From Streptomyces sp. AA1529 (GTDB taxonomy: Bacteria > Actinomycetota > Actinomycetes > Streptomycetales > Streptomycetaceae): a stretch of 64,000 nucleotides of DNA. Below, piece after piece: positions 33,521-40,363 of the stretch. Under the pieces are notes generated by a model that saw nothing but the letters and a program-made list of their open reading frames with translations, made no database searches and was not told the origin of the DNA. The stretch covers positions 1-64,000 of the forward strand of contig NZ_ALAP01000074.1 of NCBI RefSeq assembly GCF_000280905.1. Reading direction: 5' to 3'. Position 1 is the first letter of the stretch. Every line of letters starts with the position of its first letter. The position numbers and the translations under genes were made by a program.

Positions 33521-33563
33521 GGGAGGGTCCTGCTGCCCGCACCCTCCCGACGGCGGGCAGCAG
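33521..33563 (-). promoter_or_regulatory. Interleaved inverted repeats in operon leader (possible RNA switch)
   Basis: On the minus strand an 11-base arm (33563-33553) pairs perfectly with 33540-33530, and GGGAGGGT (33548-33541) pairs perfectly with ACCCTCCC (33528-33521). The arms are in order a-b-a'-b', with only one base between a' and b'. Full pairing of both is sterically unlikely, so they would form alternative hairpins ending about 5 bases before the ribosome site. Confidence 0.5.
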
Positions 33564-33574
33564 GGGCATGTGGT

Positions 33575-33713
33575 TGTCCACCGCCCGGATTCGAACCGGG
33601 GTTACCGCGCCGGGGCCGTTCCCGCCGTGGCGGGTTTGAGGTGCGTGCACGCAGCCTCTGGGGACTCGAACCCCGCGGTACACGGCGTCTTAGGCCGCTG
33701 GACTACTGGTGGT
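33575..33713 (-). other. tRNA-like remnants
   Basis: Two tRNA signatures lie in tandem. The upstream one has a D-arm-like TAGTCCAGCGGCCTAAGAC and a T-arm GGGGTTCGAGTCCCC but too few bases between them for an anticodon arm. The downstream one has a perfect T-arm CCCGGTTCGAATCCGGG and a 3' acceptor-like half, but no 5' half. Neither folds into a complete cloverleaf by eye. CCACC near 33708 could pair with GGTGG near 33580. Confidence 0.5.
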
Positions 33714-33788
33714 TGGTTGGTGGCCGCCCCGTGCCCTCGGCGGGGCGGCCACCATGGGGCTCAACAGCTGGGGGCTGGAGCACCCGGT

Positions 33789-34013
33789 CTACGCAGCGCG
33801 CGGGGCGCTGGCGGGCAGGGGCGGGGGTTCGCCGGGTGTGACGTCGCCGGTGAACTCGTCGACAGTCCGCGGCGTCATCTCCATGACGTCGTAGCGGGTT
33901 CCGCGGCCCGTCCCGTAGCGGCTGATACGGCCTTCGGAAGCCCACCGCCAGATGGTGCCGACGGGCCGGCCGGTGTAGTGGGCGGCGTCGGATGCGGTGA
34001 CGAGAGCAGGCAC
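33789..34013 (-). CDS. Small HTH (MerR/excisionase-type) DNA-binding protein
   Basis: The 74-residue protein starts at GTG 34013 (GGGGG at suitable distance; GTG 34019 has no room for a ribosome site). LVTASDAAHYTGRPVGTIWRW is a helix-turn-helix with an ISRYGTGRGTRYD wing, as in HTH_17/excisionase-like proteins. It may be a regulator or Xis. A consensus promoter is placed upstream. Confidence 0.7.
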   Translation of the reverse strand: MPALVTASDAAHYTGRPVGTIWRWASEGRISRYGTGRGTRYDVMEMTPRTVDEFTGDVTPGEPPPLPASAPRAA

Positions 34014-34034
34014 GGCCACCCCCAGAAATGCGAA

Positions 34035-34059
34035 AGGGCCACCCGGTACGGGAGGCCCT
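34035..34059 (-). terminator. Hairpin with T tail upstream of the HTH gene
   Basis: AGGGCC and GGCCCT pair, with an inner CCC-GGG, followed on the minus strand by CTTTC. It lies in the leader between the promoter at 34087-34115 and the HTH start, so it may be an attenuator. Confidence 0.5.
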
Positions 34060-34086
34060 CAGAGCGCAGTATGTCTATCTGAGCAG

Positions 34087-34115
34087 ATCTTCCCTTCGGT
34101 ATCACTCTCTGTCAA
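34087..34115 (-). promoter_or_regulatory. Sigma70-type promoter towards late genes
   Basis: On the minus strand TTGACA (34115-34110) and GAAGAT (34092-34087) are 17 bases apart. ATCTG-AG-CAGAT (34077-34088) overlaps the -10 and may be an operator. Confidence 0.55.
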
Positions 34116-34125
34116 GTTCATAGGT

Positions 34126-34160
34126 GTGGCCCCGCCGCACTGGGGGTTTGGCGGGGCCAC
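34126..34160 (-). terminator. Terminator after lipoprotein gene
   Basis: GTGGCCCCGCC (34126-34136) and GGCGGGGCCAC (34150-34160) form a perfect 11-bp stem, 16 bases after the lipoprotein stop. Confidence 0.75.
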
Positions 34161-34175
34161 AAGGGGGGTGGCTGG

Positions 34176-34751
34176 CTACTGGATCGACCCGGTCCAGTGG
34201 GGGTCGTCGGTGGCGACGGTCCCGTCGTCGGTGGTGCGTTGGAGGGTGACGAGCATGCTGGTGCCGTACTTCTTCTCCAGCACACCGTCTTCGGTCTTCG
34301 CGGCGGTCTGGCCGGCGGCGAGCCGTCCGGTGATTTCGGCTGAGCCGGCGTCCCAGGTGGTGACCGCAGCCTCGCCGCCCTTGGTGGCGCCTTCGGCGAT
34401 GATGGAGAAGTCGTCGAGGTCGACGGGCTGCTTGGACCCGTTGTCGAACTTGATGTTGATGCGGAACGCGATCTCGTCGGGCGAGGGCTTGCTGTCGTAC
34501 TCGGAGAACTTGGTGACCTGCTCGATGCTGGTGACGGTGGCTTTGATGCCGTCGTGGTAGCGGAAGGTGTCACCGACCTGCATTTCGGTCTTCGACGCTG
34601 CGGCTTTCTGCTTGTCGGCGTCGTCGGCCGGCTTGTCGGCGGCGGTCTTCTTCGGCTCGACGTCGGCGTGTCCGCCCCCGTCGTTGTTGCTGCAGGCGGT
34701 GAGGGGCAGCAGAGCGATAGCGGCCACGGTCGCGTATATGCGGATCTTCAC
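34176..34751 (-). CDS. Secreted lipoprotein with DUF4352-like domain
   Basis: The 191-residue protein starts at GTG 34751 with GGGGGA upstream. It has a signal peptide (KIRIYATVAAIALLPL) and a lipobox LTAC with Cys about residue 19, then a Lys/Ala/Asp linker. The C-terminal domain (VGDTFRYHDGIKATVTS, EIAFRINIKFDNGSKQPVDL) resembles telokin-like/DUF4352 extracellular domains. It has its own leader and terminator, so it may be expressed in the lysogen and alter the cell surface. Confidence 0.8.
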   Translation of the reverse strand: MKIRIYATVAAIALLPLTACSNNDGGGHADVEPKKTAADKPADDADKQKAAASKTEMQVGDTFRYHDGIKATVTSIEQVTKFSEYDSKPSPDEIAFRINIKFDNGSKQPVDLDDFSIIAEGATKGGEAAVTTWDAGSAEITGRLAAGQTAAKTEDGVLEKKYGTSMLVTLQRTTDDGTVATDDPHWTGSIQ

Positions 34752-34917
34752 GATTCCCCCCTTGTGGTTGAGAAGCGGATCGTATCGACGGCCTGACGCC
34801 GTCGGGAGCCGTATGCGGCGGGTGTGACCGTTCCGTGCCCCAACGGCCCCCACCGTGGCGGGGGCCTACAGTGGGCGACACCGCCCCTCCCGATACGCCC
34901 GGGAGGGGCGGGCCGGA
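34752..34917. other. Intergenic region with two hairpins
   Basis: GGCCCCC/GGGGGCC (34845-34866) and the terminator at 34882-34910 lie here. The rest (34752-34844) should hold the lipoprotein promoter; I see no clear consensus. Confidence 0.45.
34882..34910 (-). terminator. Terminator at end of AICE-like operon
   Basis: CGCCCCTCCC and GGGAGGGGCG form a perfect 10-bp stem with a nine-base loop, directly after the stop at 34918. Confidence 0.75.
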
Positions 34918-35199
34918 TCAGACGGTCGCCTCCTCGCGGTCGGGGTGCTCCGCCTCCCAGTGCTGGTCGCACCGCTTGCACAGTCCCTCGACGCCTGCCA
35001 CGGGCCCGACGTACAGGTGCTGACCGCAGTAGTAGCCGCCGCAGCCGTACTCGTCGCCGCCCGGGGTGCTGCCGCACAGGTGGGCCAGGCCGCGGTCGAT
35101 CGCCTCCTCGCAGCCGGGCTCCTCGCACATGGCTTCGACGTCGTATCCGGCGTCGATCTTCTCGCCGTTCCGGTAGATCTCGTATCGCGCGTACCCCAT
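34918..35199 (-). CDS. Cys-rich zinc-ribbon-like protein
   Basis: The 93-residue protein starts at ATG 35199 with AGGAGG five bases upstream. It begins MGYARYEIYRNGEKIDAGYD and has CEEPGC, CGGYYCGQH and GLCKRC clusters, enough for two zinc sites. I recall it as a frequent small protein of Streptomyces elements. It is the last gene of the operon. Function unknown. Confidence 0.65.
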   Translation of the reverse strand: MGYARYEIYRNGEKIDAGYDVEAMCEEPGCEEAIDRGLAHLCGSTPGGDEYGCGGYYCGQHLYVGPVAGVEGLCKRCDQHWEAEHPDREEATV

Positions 35200-35252
35200 C
35201 AGATCCTCCTCGGTTGGGTTCATGGTGCGCCTGCCGGGCGACAGGCGGTTGG

Positions 35253-35507
35253 TCAGGCGGCTTGGGGCCTGGGGTCGACGCCGGTGGCGGAGATCCGCAG
35301 CCGCTCCCGCATGTAGTCGGGGATGTCGGCGTCGGGGTGGTCGGCGACGTACCGCTGGAGCTTGGCGATGCCGTCCTCCGCCTTGAGGTACGCCTCGACG
35401 TCGTCCTCCTCGGTGCCCTCGAACGCGTAGGCGTCCGGGAAGGCGACCACCAGCAGATCGTGCACGTACTTCCGCGGCGTCCAGCCGGGCGGAATCCAAG
35501 CGGTCAT
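35253..35507 (-). CDS. Small acidic protein, unknown function
   Basis: The 84-residue protein starts at ATG 35507 with AAGGAGG upstream. It begins MTAWIPPGWTPRKYVHDLL and has an acidic TEEDDVEAYLKAEDGIAKL helix. No family recognised. It belongs to the AICE-like operon by direction and spacing. Confidence 0.6.
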   Translation of the reverse strand: MTAWIPPGWTPRKYVHDLLVVAFPDAYAFEGTEEDDVEAYLKAEDGIAKLQRYVADHPDADIPDYMRERLRISATGVDPRPQAA

Positions 35508-35582
35508 AGCTCCTCCTTCAGTGGTTGTTGGTCTTGGCCCACACGCCGCGGGGGGAGTTCGTACACCCGCGGGCGGGCGGGG

Positions 35583-35972
35583 TCAGACGCGGACGAGGGC
35601 CTTGCCCAGTTCCTTGAGGAACTCCTGCTGGGTCTTCTTGGCGACGTCGTCGTCGGTGCATACGGAGCTGTTGTTGTACTGGGCGAGGGTCTGCAGACCC
35701 TTGGGGATGTGCGTGTAGAACGGGCCGTACAGGTTCCAGGCGCGTTCGGCGGACATGGTGCCGCACATGGGCATGGGCCGGCCGGTGATGGTCGACGACA
35801 TGCGGGTGAAGGTGTACTCGTGGACGAGGTCGCCCCACTCGCCGGTGACCATCTTGTTGGGGACGATGCAGTAGTAGGTCTTGCCGATCACGACGGCCTT
35901 CGCGAACTTCCGGCCGTCCTTGCCTGCCTTGTGCTGGGCGATCTGCTGGTCGATGGCGGAGAAGATTCCCAT
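35583..35972 (-). CDS. Protein of unknown function in AICE-like operon
   Basis: The 129-residue protein starts at ATG 35972 with GAAGGAG upstream. It begins MGIFSAIDQQIAQHKAGKDG and has FAKAVVIGKTYYCIVPNKMV, HEYTFTRMSSTITGRP and a helical C-terminus. It looks like a compact alpha/beta protein; I cannot name it. Confidence 0.6.
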   Translation of the reverse strand: MGIFSAIDQQIAQHKAGKDGRKFAKAVVIGKTYYCIVPNKMVTGEWGDLVHEYTFTRMSSTITGRPMPMCGTMSAERAWNLYGPFYTHIPKGLQTLAQYNNSSVCTDDDVAKKTQQEFLKELGKALVRV

Positions 35973-35994
35973 GCTGTGCTCCTTCGGTGGTGGG

Positions 35995-36306
35995 TTAGCG
36001 CCAGGTCCAGGCGCTGCGGGTGTTGGCGGCGTTGCGGGCGGAGTCGGCGAGCTGCTGGGCGTCGCGGGCCCAGTCGGCGGGCATCTTGGGGTGCTGGGCG
36101 GCGGCGGTGAGGATGCGCGCCATGTCGCCGGCGTCGCGGGTAGAGACGGTGAACGGGTCACCGGACCGCCGGGCGAAGAGGGCCTTGATGCGGCGCCAGT
36201 CGCGGCCGGGCAGTACGTGCGCGATGTGCTGGCCGAGGTTGTGGATGCTGCTGGCCGAGCGGCACATGTCGTCGCTGTCGGGGCGGTGGGAGATGTTCCA
36301 ACCCAT
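35995..36306 (-). CDS. DUF7739-like protein
   Basis: The 103-residue protein starts at ATG 36306 with AAGGAG upstream. It has MGWNISHRPDSDD, HIAHVLPGRDWRRIKALFARR and a helical end (QLADSARNAANTRSAWTW), a pattern I associate from memory with the DUF7739 proteins of Streptomyces elements. Function unknown. Confidence 0.6.
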   Translation of the reverse strand: MGWNISHRPDSDDMCRSASSIHNLGQHIAHVLPGRDWRRIKALFARRSGDPFTVSTRDAGDMARILTAAAQHPKMPADWARDAQQLADSARNAANTRSAWTWR

Positions 36307-36318
36307 GCGGGTTCTCCT

Positions 36319-36747
36319 TCAGTGGATGGTCTCGGTGTGGTCCACGGCGGCGGTCAAGATGTCGGCGTGGTCGAAGGCCAGCGGGGGCAGCGCGTTCAGC
36401 GGCCACCAGCGGGCGTCGCGGGCGTCGTCGCCTGCCTGGGCGGGCGTGCCGGAGACGACGGTGAGGTGGTAGGCGACGGTGACGTACCGGCCGCGCGGGT
36501 CACGGCCCGGAGTGTCGAACACACCGATCTGCTCCAGCTCGTCCGGCGCCGCAAGCACGCCGGTCTCCTCGAACAGCTCCCGGGCGGCAGCCTCACGGCT
36601 GGTCTCACCCCGGTCGACATGCCCGCCGGGCAGCGCCCACGCGCCCTCGTAGGGGGCCCAGCCGCGCTCGATGAGGAGGACGCGGCCGTCGGTCGTGGTG
36701 ACCACCACATCAGCGGTGTAGCGGATCGTCTCGTCCACGGCGATCAC
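36319..36747 (-). CDS. Nudix hydrolase (Pif-like candidate)
   Basis: The 142-residue protein carries a complete Nudix box, GGHVDRGETSREAAARELFE followed by ETGV, which binds metal and cuts nucleoside diphosphate-X compounds. It starts at GTG 36747 in a GTGA overlap; GTG 36738 is an alternative. In pSAM2 the entry-exclusion factor Pif is a Nudix protein encoded near the transfer genes. By position this gene is a candidate for the same role, though it may be housekeeping-like. Confidence 0.85.
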   Translation of the reverse strand: MIAVDETIRYTADVVVTTTDGRVLLIERGWAPYEGAWALPGGHVDRGETSREAAARELFEETGVLAAPDELEQIGVFDTPGRDPRGRYVTVAYHLTVVSGTPAQAGDDARDARWWPLNALPPLAFDHADILTAAVDHTETIH

Positions 36748-36989
36748 TTCTCCCGCAGCGAGTAGCGGATGATGGCGACGTCGCTGGCGGGGACTCGGTA
36801 CTCGCTCGCGTACCAGTTCTTGAGCCCTGCGAGGAGGGATCCCACGGTGGCGCCGGGCTGGGTGGTGTAGTTGCCGGAGCAGTCCTTCGCCGCGTTGGGG
36901 CCGTAGCTGACGGGTCCGCTGGTGACGGTGATGGACCACGAGTACTTGCTGGCGGTGAGCGGGGTGTTCGGGTTGCTGTAGTCGGGCAT
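36744..36989 (-). CDS. Small protein coupled to Nudix gene
   Basis: The 81-residue protein starts at ATG 36989 with AAGGAG upstream. It reads SWSITVTSGPVSYGPNAAKD, CSGNYTTQPGATVGSLLAGL and VPASDVAIIRYSLREK, so is probably a small alpha/beta protein. It overlaps the Nudix start by four bases. Function unknown. Confidence 0.6.
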   Translation of the reverse strand: MPDYSNPNTPLTASKYSWSITVTSGPVSYGPNAAKDCSGNYTTQPGATVGSLLAGLKNWYASEYRVPASDVAIIRYSLREK

Positions 36990-37023
36990 CGGGTTCTCCT
37001 TCGGTTGGGTGGTCGGGCTGTGG

Positions 37024-37503
37024 TTACAGCCCGCGTTGTGTGGCGAGGTCTGCTGCGGCGCCGAGGACGGCCGCGGCGTGTGCGGTGTTGGCGAGGCGCC
37101 GGTTCTGTTCGGGGATGGGGTCGCCGCCTCCGAGGGCCCGGCGGAGCAGCAGCCGGGCTTCGCCTTCGTCGCGGTGGCTGCGGGCTTCGGCGCGGATGGC
37201 TTCGGCCAGGCACATGCCGCCGCTGGTGCGGGCAGCTTCGCGGCACCAGCCGTCGCGGAGGATGCGGGCCCTGGCCCGGTGCAGGAGCGCGGCGACGGGG
37301 GTCTGCTCGGCGGCCGGCTGGGTGGCGACGGGCAGGTGCGGGATCTCGACCTCGGGCCCGGGCAGGTGGGCGGTGTTCACCGCGTGGGCGAGGGCGGCCT
37401 CGTCGAGACGGACGGTCATCGCAGCGTCGACAGCGGCGAGCCGCGCCTCCAGACCGGGCTCCCCCACCGAGACGGCTGCGGGGGCGAGCGCGGCGGCGGT
37501 CAT
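37024..37503 (-). CDS. Helical protein, possibly DUF6197-related
   Basis: The 159-residue protein starts at ATG 37503 in an ATGA overlap. The first third is Ala-rich; the second has AALLHRARARILRDGWCREA, GGMCLAEAIRAEARSH and a closing NTAHAAAVLGAAADLATQRG. This order resembles DUF6197 (small helical proteins of Streptomyces), weakly. Function unknown. Confidence 0.55.
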   Translation of the reverse strand: MTAAALAPAAVSVGEPGLEARLAAVDAAMTVRLDEAALAHAVNTAHLPGPEVEIPHLPVATQPAAEQTPVAALLHRARARILRDGWCREAARTSGGMCLAEAIRAEARSHRDEGEARLLLRRALGGGDPIPEQNRRLANTAHAAAVLGAAADLATQRGL

Positions 37504-38060
37504 CGGGCCACCTCGGCGAGGAACTTCTGCAGCGGCCCGGTGCCGGACGGCCCCCACACCGGGTGGACGACGGCGACCGGCTGGGCGTCGGCGACGGCCC
37601 GGTAGGCGGTGCGGTGGATGCCGTGCCAGGTGCTGCGCAGGACCCGGTCGTCGACGCGCTGACCGAACACGGTGATCGGTTCGCCGTTGCGGTCGGTGGC
37701 GCAGGTCCACTGGCCGCCGGTGGTGGCGCGGAGGCCGTGCCGCTGGGCGGCGCGCCTCACGCGCTGCAGCATGTCCGGGTCGGCGACGAAGCCGTCGACG
37801 GCGGCGCGCTGCCGCCAGTGGGCGCCGTCGTAGCCGGTGCCGTCCGTTCCGGGCTGCGAGCAGGTGGTGAGGAACCCGGCCCGGTTGGCGGCAGCGAGGG
37901 CGCGGATGAGGGGGCGGGTTTCCTCGTCGGGCCCGTAGCCGGCTGCGTAGCCGGGCCATGATTTGAGGTCGCCTTCGAGCCAGCGGGCCATCAGCTGGCC
38001 GAGGTCGTTGAGGGTGCGGGCGTCGGCCCATGTGCGGCGGTCCGCGCGGGACATTCCCAT
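37500..38060 (-). CDS. DUF6919-like AICE protein
   Basis: The 186-residue protein starts at ATG 38060 with AGGAGA upstream. It has MSRADRRTWADARTLNDLGQ, LMARWLEGDLKSWPGY, then ALAAANRAGFLTTCSQPGTD and GYDGAHWRQRAAVDGFV. I remember this order from DUF6919 proteins, common in Streptomyces integrative elements. Function unknown. The CGTGAY repeat array lies directly upstream. Confidence 0.7.
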   Translation of the reverse strand: MGMSRADRRTWADARTLNDLGQLMARWLEGDLKSWPGYAAGYGPDEETRPLIRALAAANRAGFLTTCSQPGTDGTGYDGAHWRQRAAVDGFVADPDMLQRVRRAAQRHGLRATTGGQWTCATDRNGEPITVFGQRVDDRVLRSTWHGIHRTAYRAVADAQPVAVVHPVWGPSGTGPLQKFLAEVAR

Positions 38061-38117
38061 GATCGGGTCTCCTGTTCAGTCGATGGTGCATATGTGTATC
38101 TTTCGGGCATTGCGGGG

Positions 38118-38260
38118 CGTGATACTGCCCGTGATGGGGCGTGATGGTGCAGGTCAGGGCCGTGATGGTGGGCGTGACGGGGGCGTGATGCGTCACGGGC
38201 AGACCGGGCCCGTCACGCCCTCATCACGGGGGGCGTCACGGCCGTGACCTGCAGCGTCAC
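38118..38260. repeat. CGTGAY repeat array downstream of translocase (clt-like candidate)
   Basis: Twelve copies of CGTGAT/C, in both directions, start at 38118, 38130, 38140, 38161, 38173, 38184, 38191, 38211, 38223, 38234, 38243 and 38255. They include the perfect palindrome GTCACGGCCGTGAC (38235-38248). The array begins 20 bases after the translocase stop. TraB-type proteins of Streptomyces bind short repeats (TRS) in a clt locus at this kind of position. Confidence 0.6.
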
Positions 38261-38279
38261 GCCCCCGCAGTCGTGCGGA

Positions 38280-40349
38280 TCAGCCCGGTTCGGGGGCTTC
38301 CTCACCCGCCAGAGCTGTGATCGTCTCCAGGTAGTAGCCGCGGCCACCGCTCCACTGGCGGGCCTTCATGTCGACCCCCGGCGCCACCGCGGCGGCAGCG
38401 TCACGCAGCGCCTTCAGGTACCGGTTGCGGGCCGGCTCGATGTCCTCGTCGTCCTCCGGCGCCCACCGCTCCGGAGCCGCGGCGGCCACGTAGTCGAACA
38501 GGTCGGCGGACGTCATCCGCGGCGGGTCCTCCGCGGCGGTGAACGCGGCCCGGGCCAGCTCGATCGGCTCCGGCAGCCGCTCCACCGGACGCACCTCGTC
38601 GAGGTCGTCGAACGAGACACCCGCGGCATCCAGGGACTCCGCGTCGATCCACGGGCGACCGGCAGCCGCCCGCTCCGCGGCACGCCTCTTGCCCTCCTGC
38701 GGACCCATGGCGATGAACTTGTGGATCAGCGGGTCGGTGGAGCCGCCGCCCATGATGTACACCTTGCCCGCGTCGGCCGGGTCCTCCCCCTGGGCGGGGT
38801 GGAGCCGGTCGGGCCGCCACCCGTTCGCACCGGCGCCGGTGCCGAAGACCTGCACGATGTCCTGATGCCTCGACGGGCCGACGATCTTCAATGCGATGGA
38901 GTCGGCGATAGCGGCGCCGATCGCATCCTTCGTGGCCTCCTGCGCAGCCAGGCCGATCTGCACGCGCGCCTTACGGCCCACCCGCAGGATCGCCACCACG
39001 AGCGCCTTGGCCCGCTGCGACAGCTGCGGATACTCGTCGAGGAGCGTGACGATCGCCGGATAGCGGGGCGAGGGCACCCAGTTGTCGCCCATGCCGAGCT
39101 TCCCCAGCAGCGTCGCCCGCGCCTTCGCAATCTTCAGGACCTTCTCCAGCACGGCCTCGATGATGTGCATACTGTCCGCGCCGACCACCCGCACCCCGAC
39201 AGCCTCAGCGAGCGGCTCCAGGCCGTTGCCGCCCGGGTCGAGGTCGATGACGACAACGTCCTCGCAGGCGGTCAGCACGTCACCGATCGTCCGCAGCGTC
39301 ACCGACTTCCCACCACCCGACGAGGCGATGGTGATGAAGTGCTGACCCAGGAACGACAGCCGGGTGTCCTGCCCGTCCATCCGCCTGGCCACCAGCGACC
39401 GGTCCCGCATCTGCACGCTGTTCGGCTTCCGCTCGGGCAGGGCAGGCATCTCCTCGAACGGGTCGCCCTCGACGAGTCGGAGCACCACCTGGGCGCGCCG
39501 CTTCCGCATGGGCTGGCACAACAGCCCGTCGGTCGGCAGGTCCAGCGGCGTCTCCAACTCGGGCGCCTTGCTGATCAGGTCGGACGGCTTGCCCTTCTTG
39601 AGGCGGACCGTGACCTCCCAGCCCCACGAGTAGTGGCGGCCGGCTTCCACCGCGGCGACGGCAATACCCTCCGACACGAGGGCCCGGCGTACCGCCTCGG
39701 CGGCCTGGTCGCGGGTGTGGGCGTCGGCGATGGGGAACGGGTCGTCGTCGCTGCCGTCGATCTCGATGATTCCGCCGGTGGTGTCGGCGAACGGGATGCT
39801 GTCGCCGGTGCCGGGCCGTCCGTGCCAGGCACCGACCGCCATGGCGCCGCCGGCGAGGAGCAGGTCGATCCAGCCGCCGCCCACGACAACGGCCGTGGTG
39901 AAGCTGGCGCCACCCGCGGTCCCCCAGCCGCCGGTCTTGATCCAGTGCCAGCGCTTGTGGAGCCGGTATGCGGCGCGGCGCTCGGTGAGGCTGCGCCGGG
40001 CCGAGTCCTCAGCCGACACATCCCCCGCAGCGGCCTTCAGCTCAGCCTTGGCGGAGGCGATCATCTGCGGGTAGTCGTCGCGGCGGGAGTCCAGCCACCG
40101 TCGGCCGAGCTGCCGGTAGCCGCGCACCGTCCACCCGACGTACAGGCGGTTGTCTGTGGCGTGCTGCCGGGCGCGGGCGGCGAGCGCCGCACCCGACTCG
40201 ATCCACGCCGGCCGCACCGACTGCCCCTGGTGCTCGACGACGGTCCCCTCGAACGGGGCCGGGGTGTCCTTCACGAGGGCCAGCGGAGGCCGGCCGGTGG
40301 CTGCCTCGGCGGCGTCGGCGGGGACCCGCACAGTGGTGTCGATACTCAT
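38280..40349 (-). CDS. FtsK/TraB-type DNA translocase
   Basis: The 689-residue protein starts at ATG 40349 with GAGAGGA upstream. Two transmembrane helices lie at about 150-180 (FTTAVVVGGGWIDLLLAGGA). The ATPase has Walker A IASSGGGKSVTL (about 340) and Walker B AIVTLLDEYPQL (about 430). The C-terminal KARQWSGGRGYYLETITAL region is winged-helix-like, as in TraB/FtsK gamma domains. TraB proteins move double-stranded DNA between mycelial cells. It is larger than expected for any phage structural protein. Confidence 0.8.
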   Translation of the reverse strand: MSIDTTVRVPADAAEAATGRPPLALVKDTPAPFEGTVVEHQGQSVRPAWIESGAALAARARQHATDNRLYVGWTVRGYRQLGRRWLDSRRDDYPQMIASAKAELKAAAGDVSAEDSARRSLTERRAAYRLHKRWHWIKTGGWGTAGGASFTTAVVVGGGWIDLLLAGGAMAVGAWHGRPGTGDSIPFADTTGGIIEIDGSDDDPFPIADAHTRDQAAEAVRRALVSEGIAVAAVEAGRHYSWGWEVTVRLKKGKPSDLISKAPELETPLDLPTDGLLCQPMRKRRAQVVLRLVEGDPFEEMPALPERKPNSVQMRDRSLVARRMDGQDTRLSFLGQHFITIASSGGGKSVTLRTIGDVLTACEDVVVIDLDPGGNGLEPLAEAVGVRVVGADSMHIIEAVLEKVLKIAKARATLLGKLGMGDNWVPSPRYPAIVTLLDEYPQLSQRAKALVVAILRVGRKARVQIGLAAQEATKDAIGAAIADSIALKIVGPSRHQDIVQVFGTGAGANGWRPDRLHPAQGEDPADAGKVYIMGGGSTDPLIHKFIAMGPQEGKRRAAERAAAGRPWIDAESLDAAGVSFDDLDEVRPVERLPEPIELARAAFTAAEDPPRMTSADLFDYVAAAAPERWAPEDDEDIEPARNRYLKALRDAAAAVAPGVDMKARQWSGGRGYYLETITALAGEEAPEPG

Positions 40350-40363
40350 CTCGTCGGGTCCTC

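Noticed and set aside
33575..33713. Two intact tRNA genes
   Set aside because: Only parts of cloverleaves can be formed by eye; reported as remnants instead.
34824..36110. Rightward ORF of 428 codons
   Set aside because: It is antisense to three small leftward genes with good ribosome sites and has shadow-type composition.
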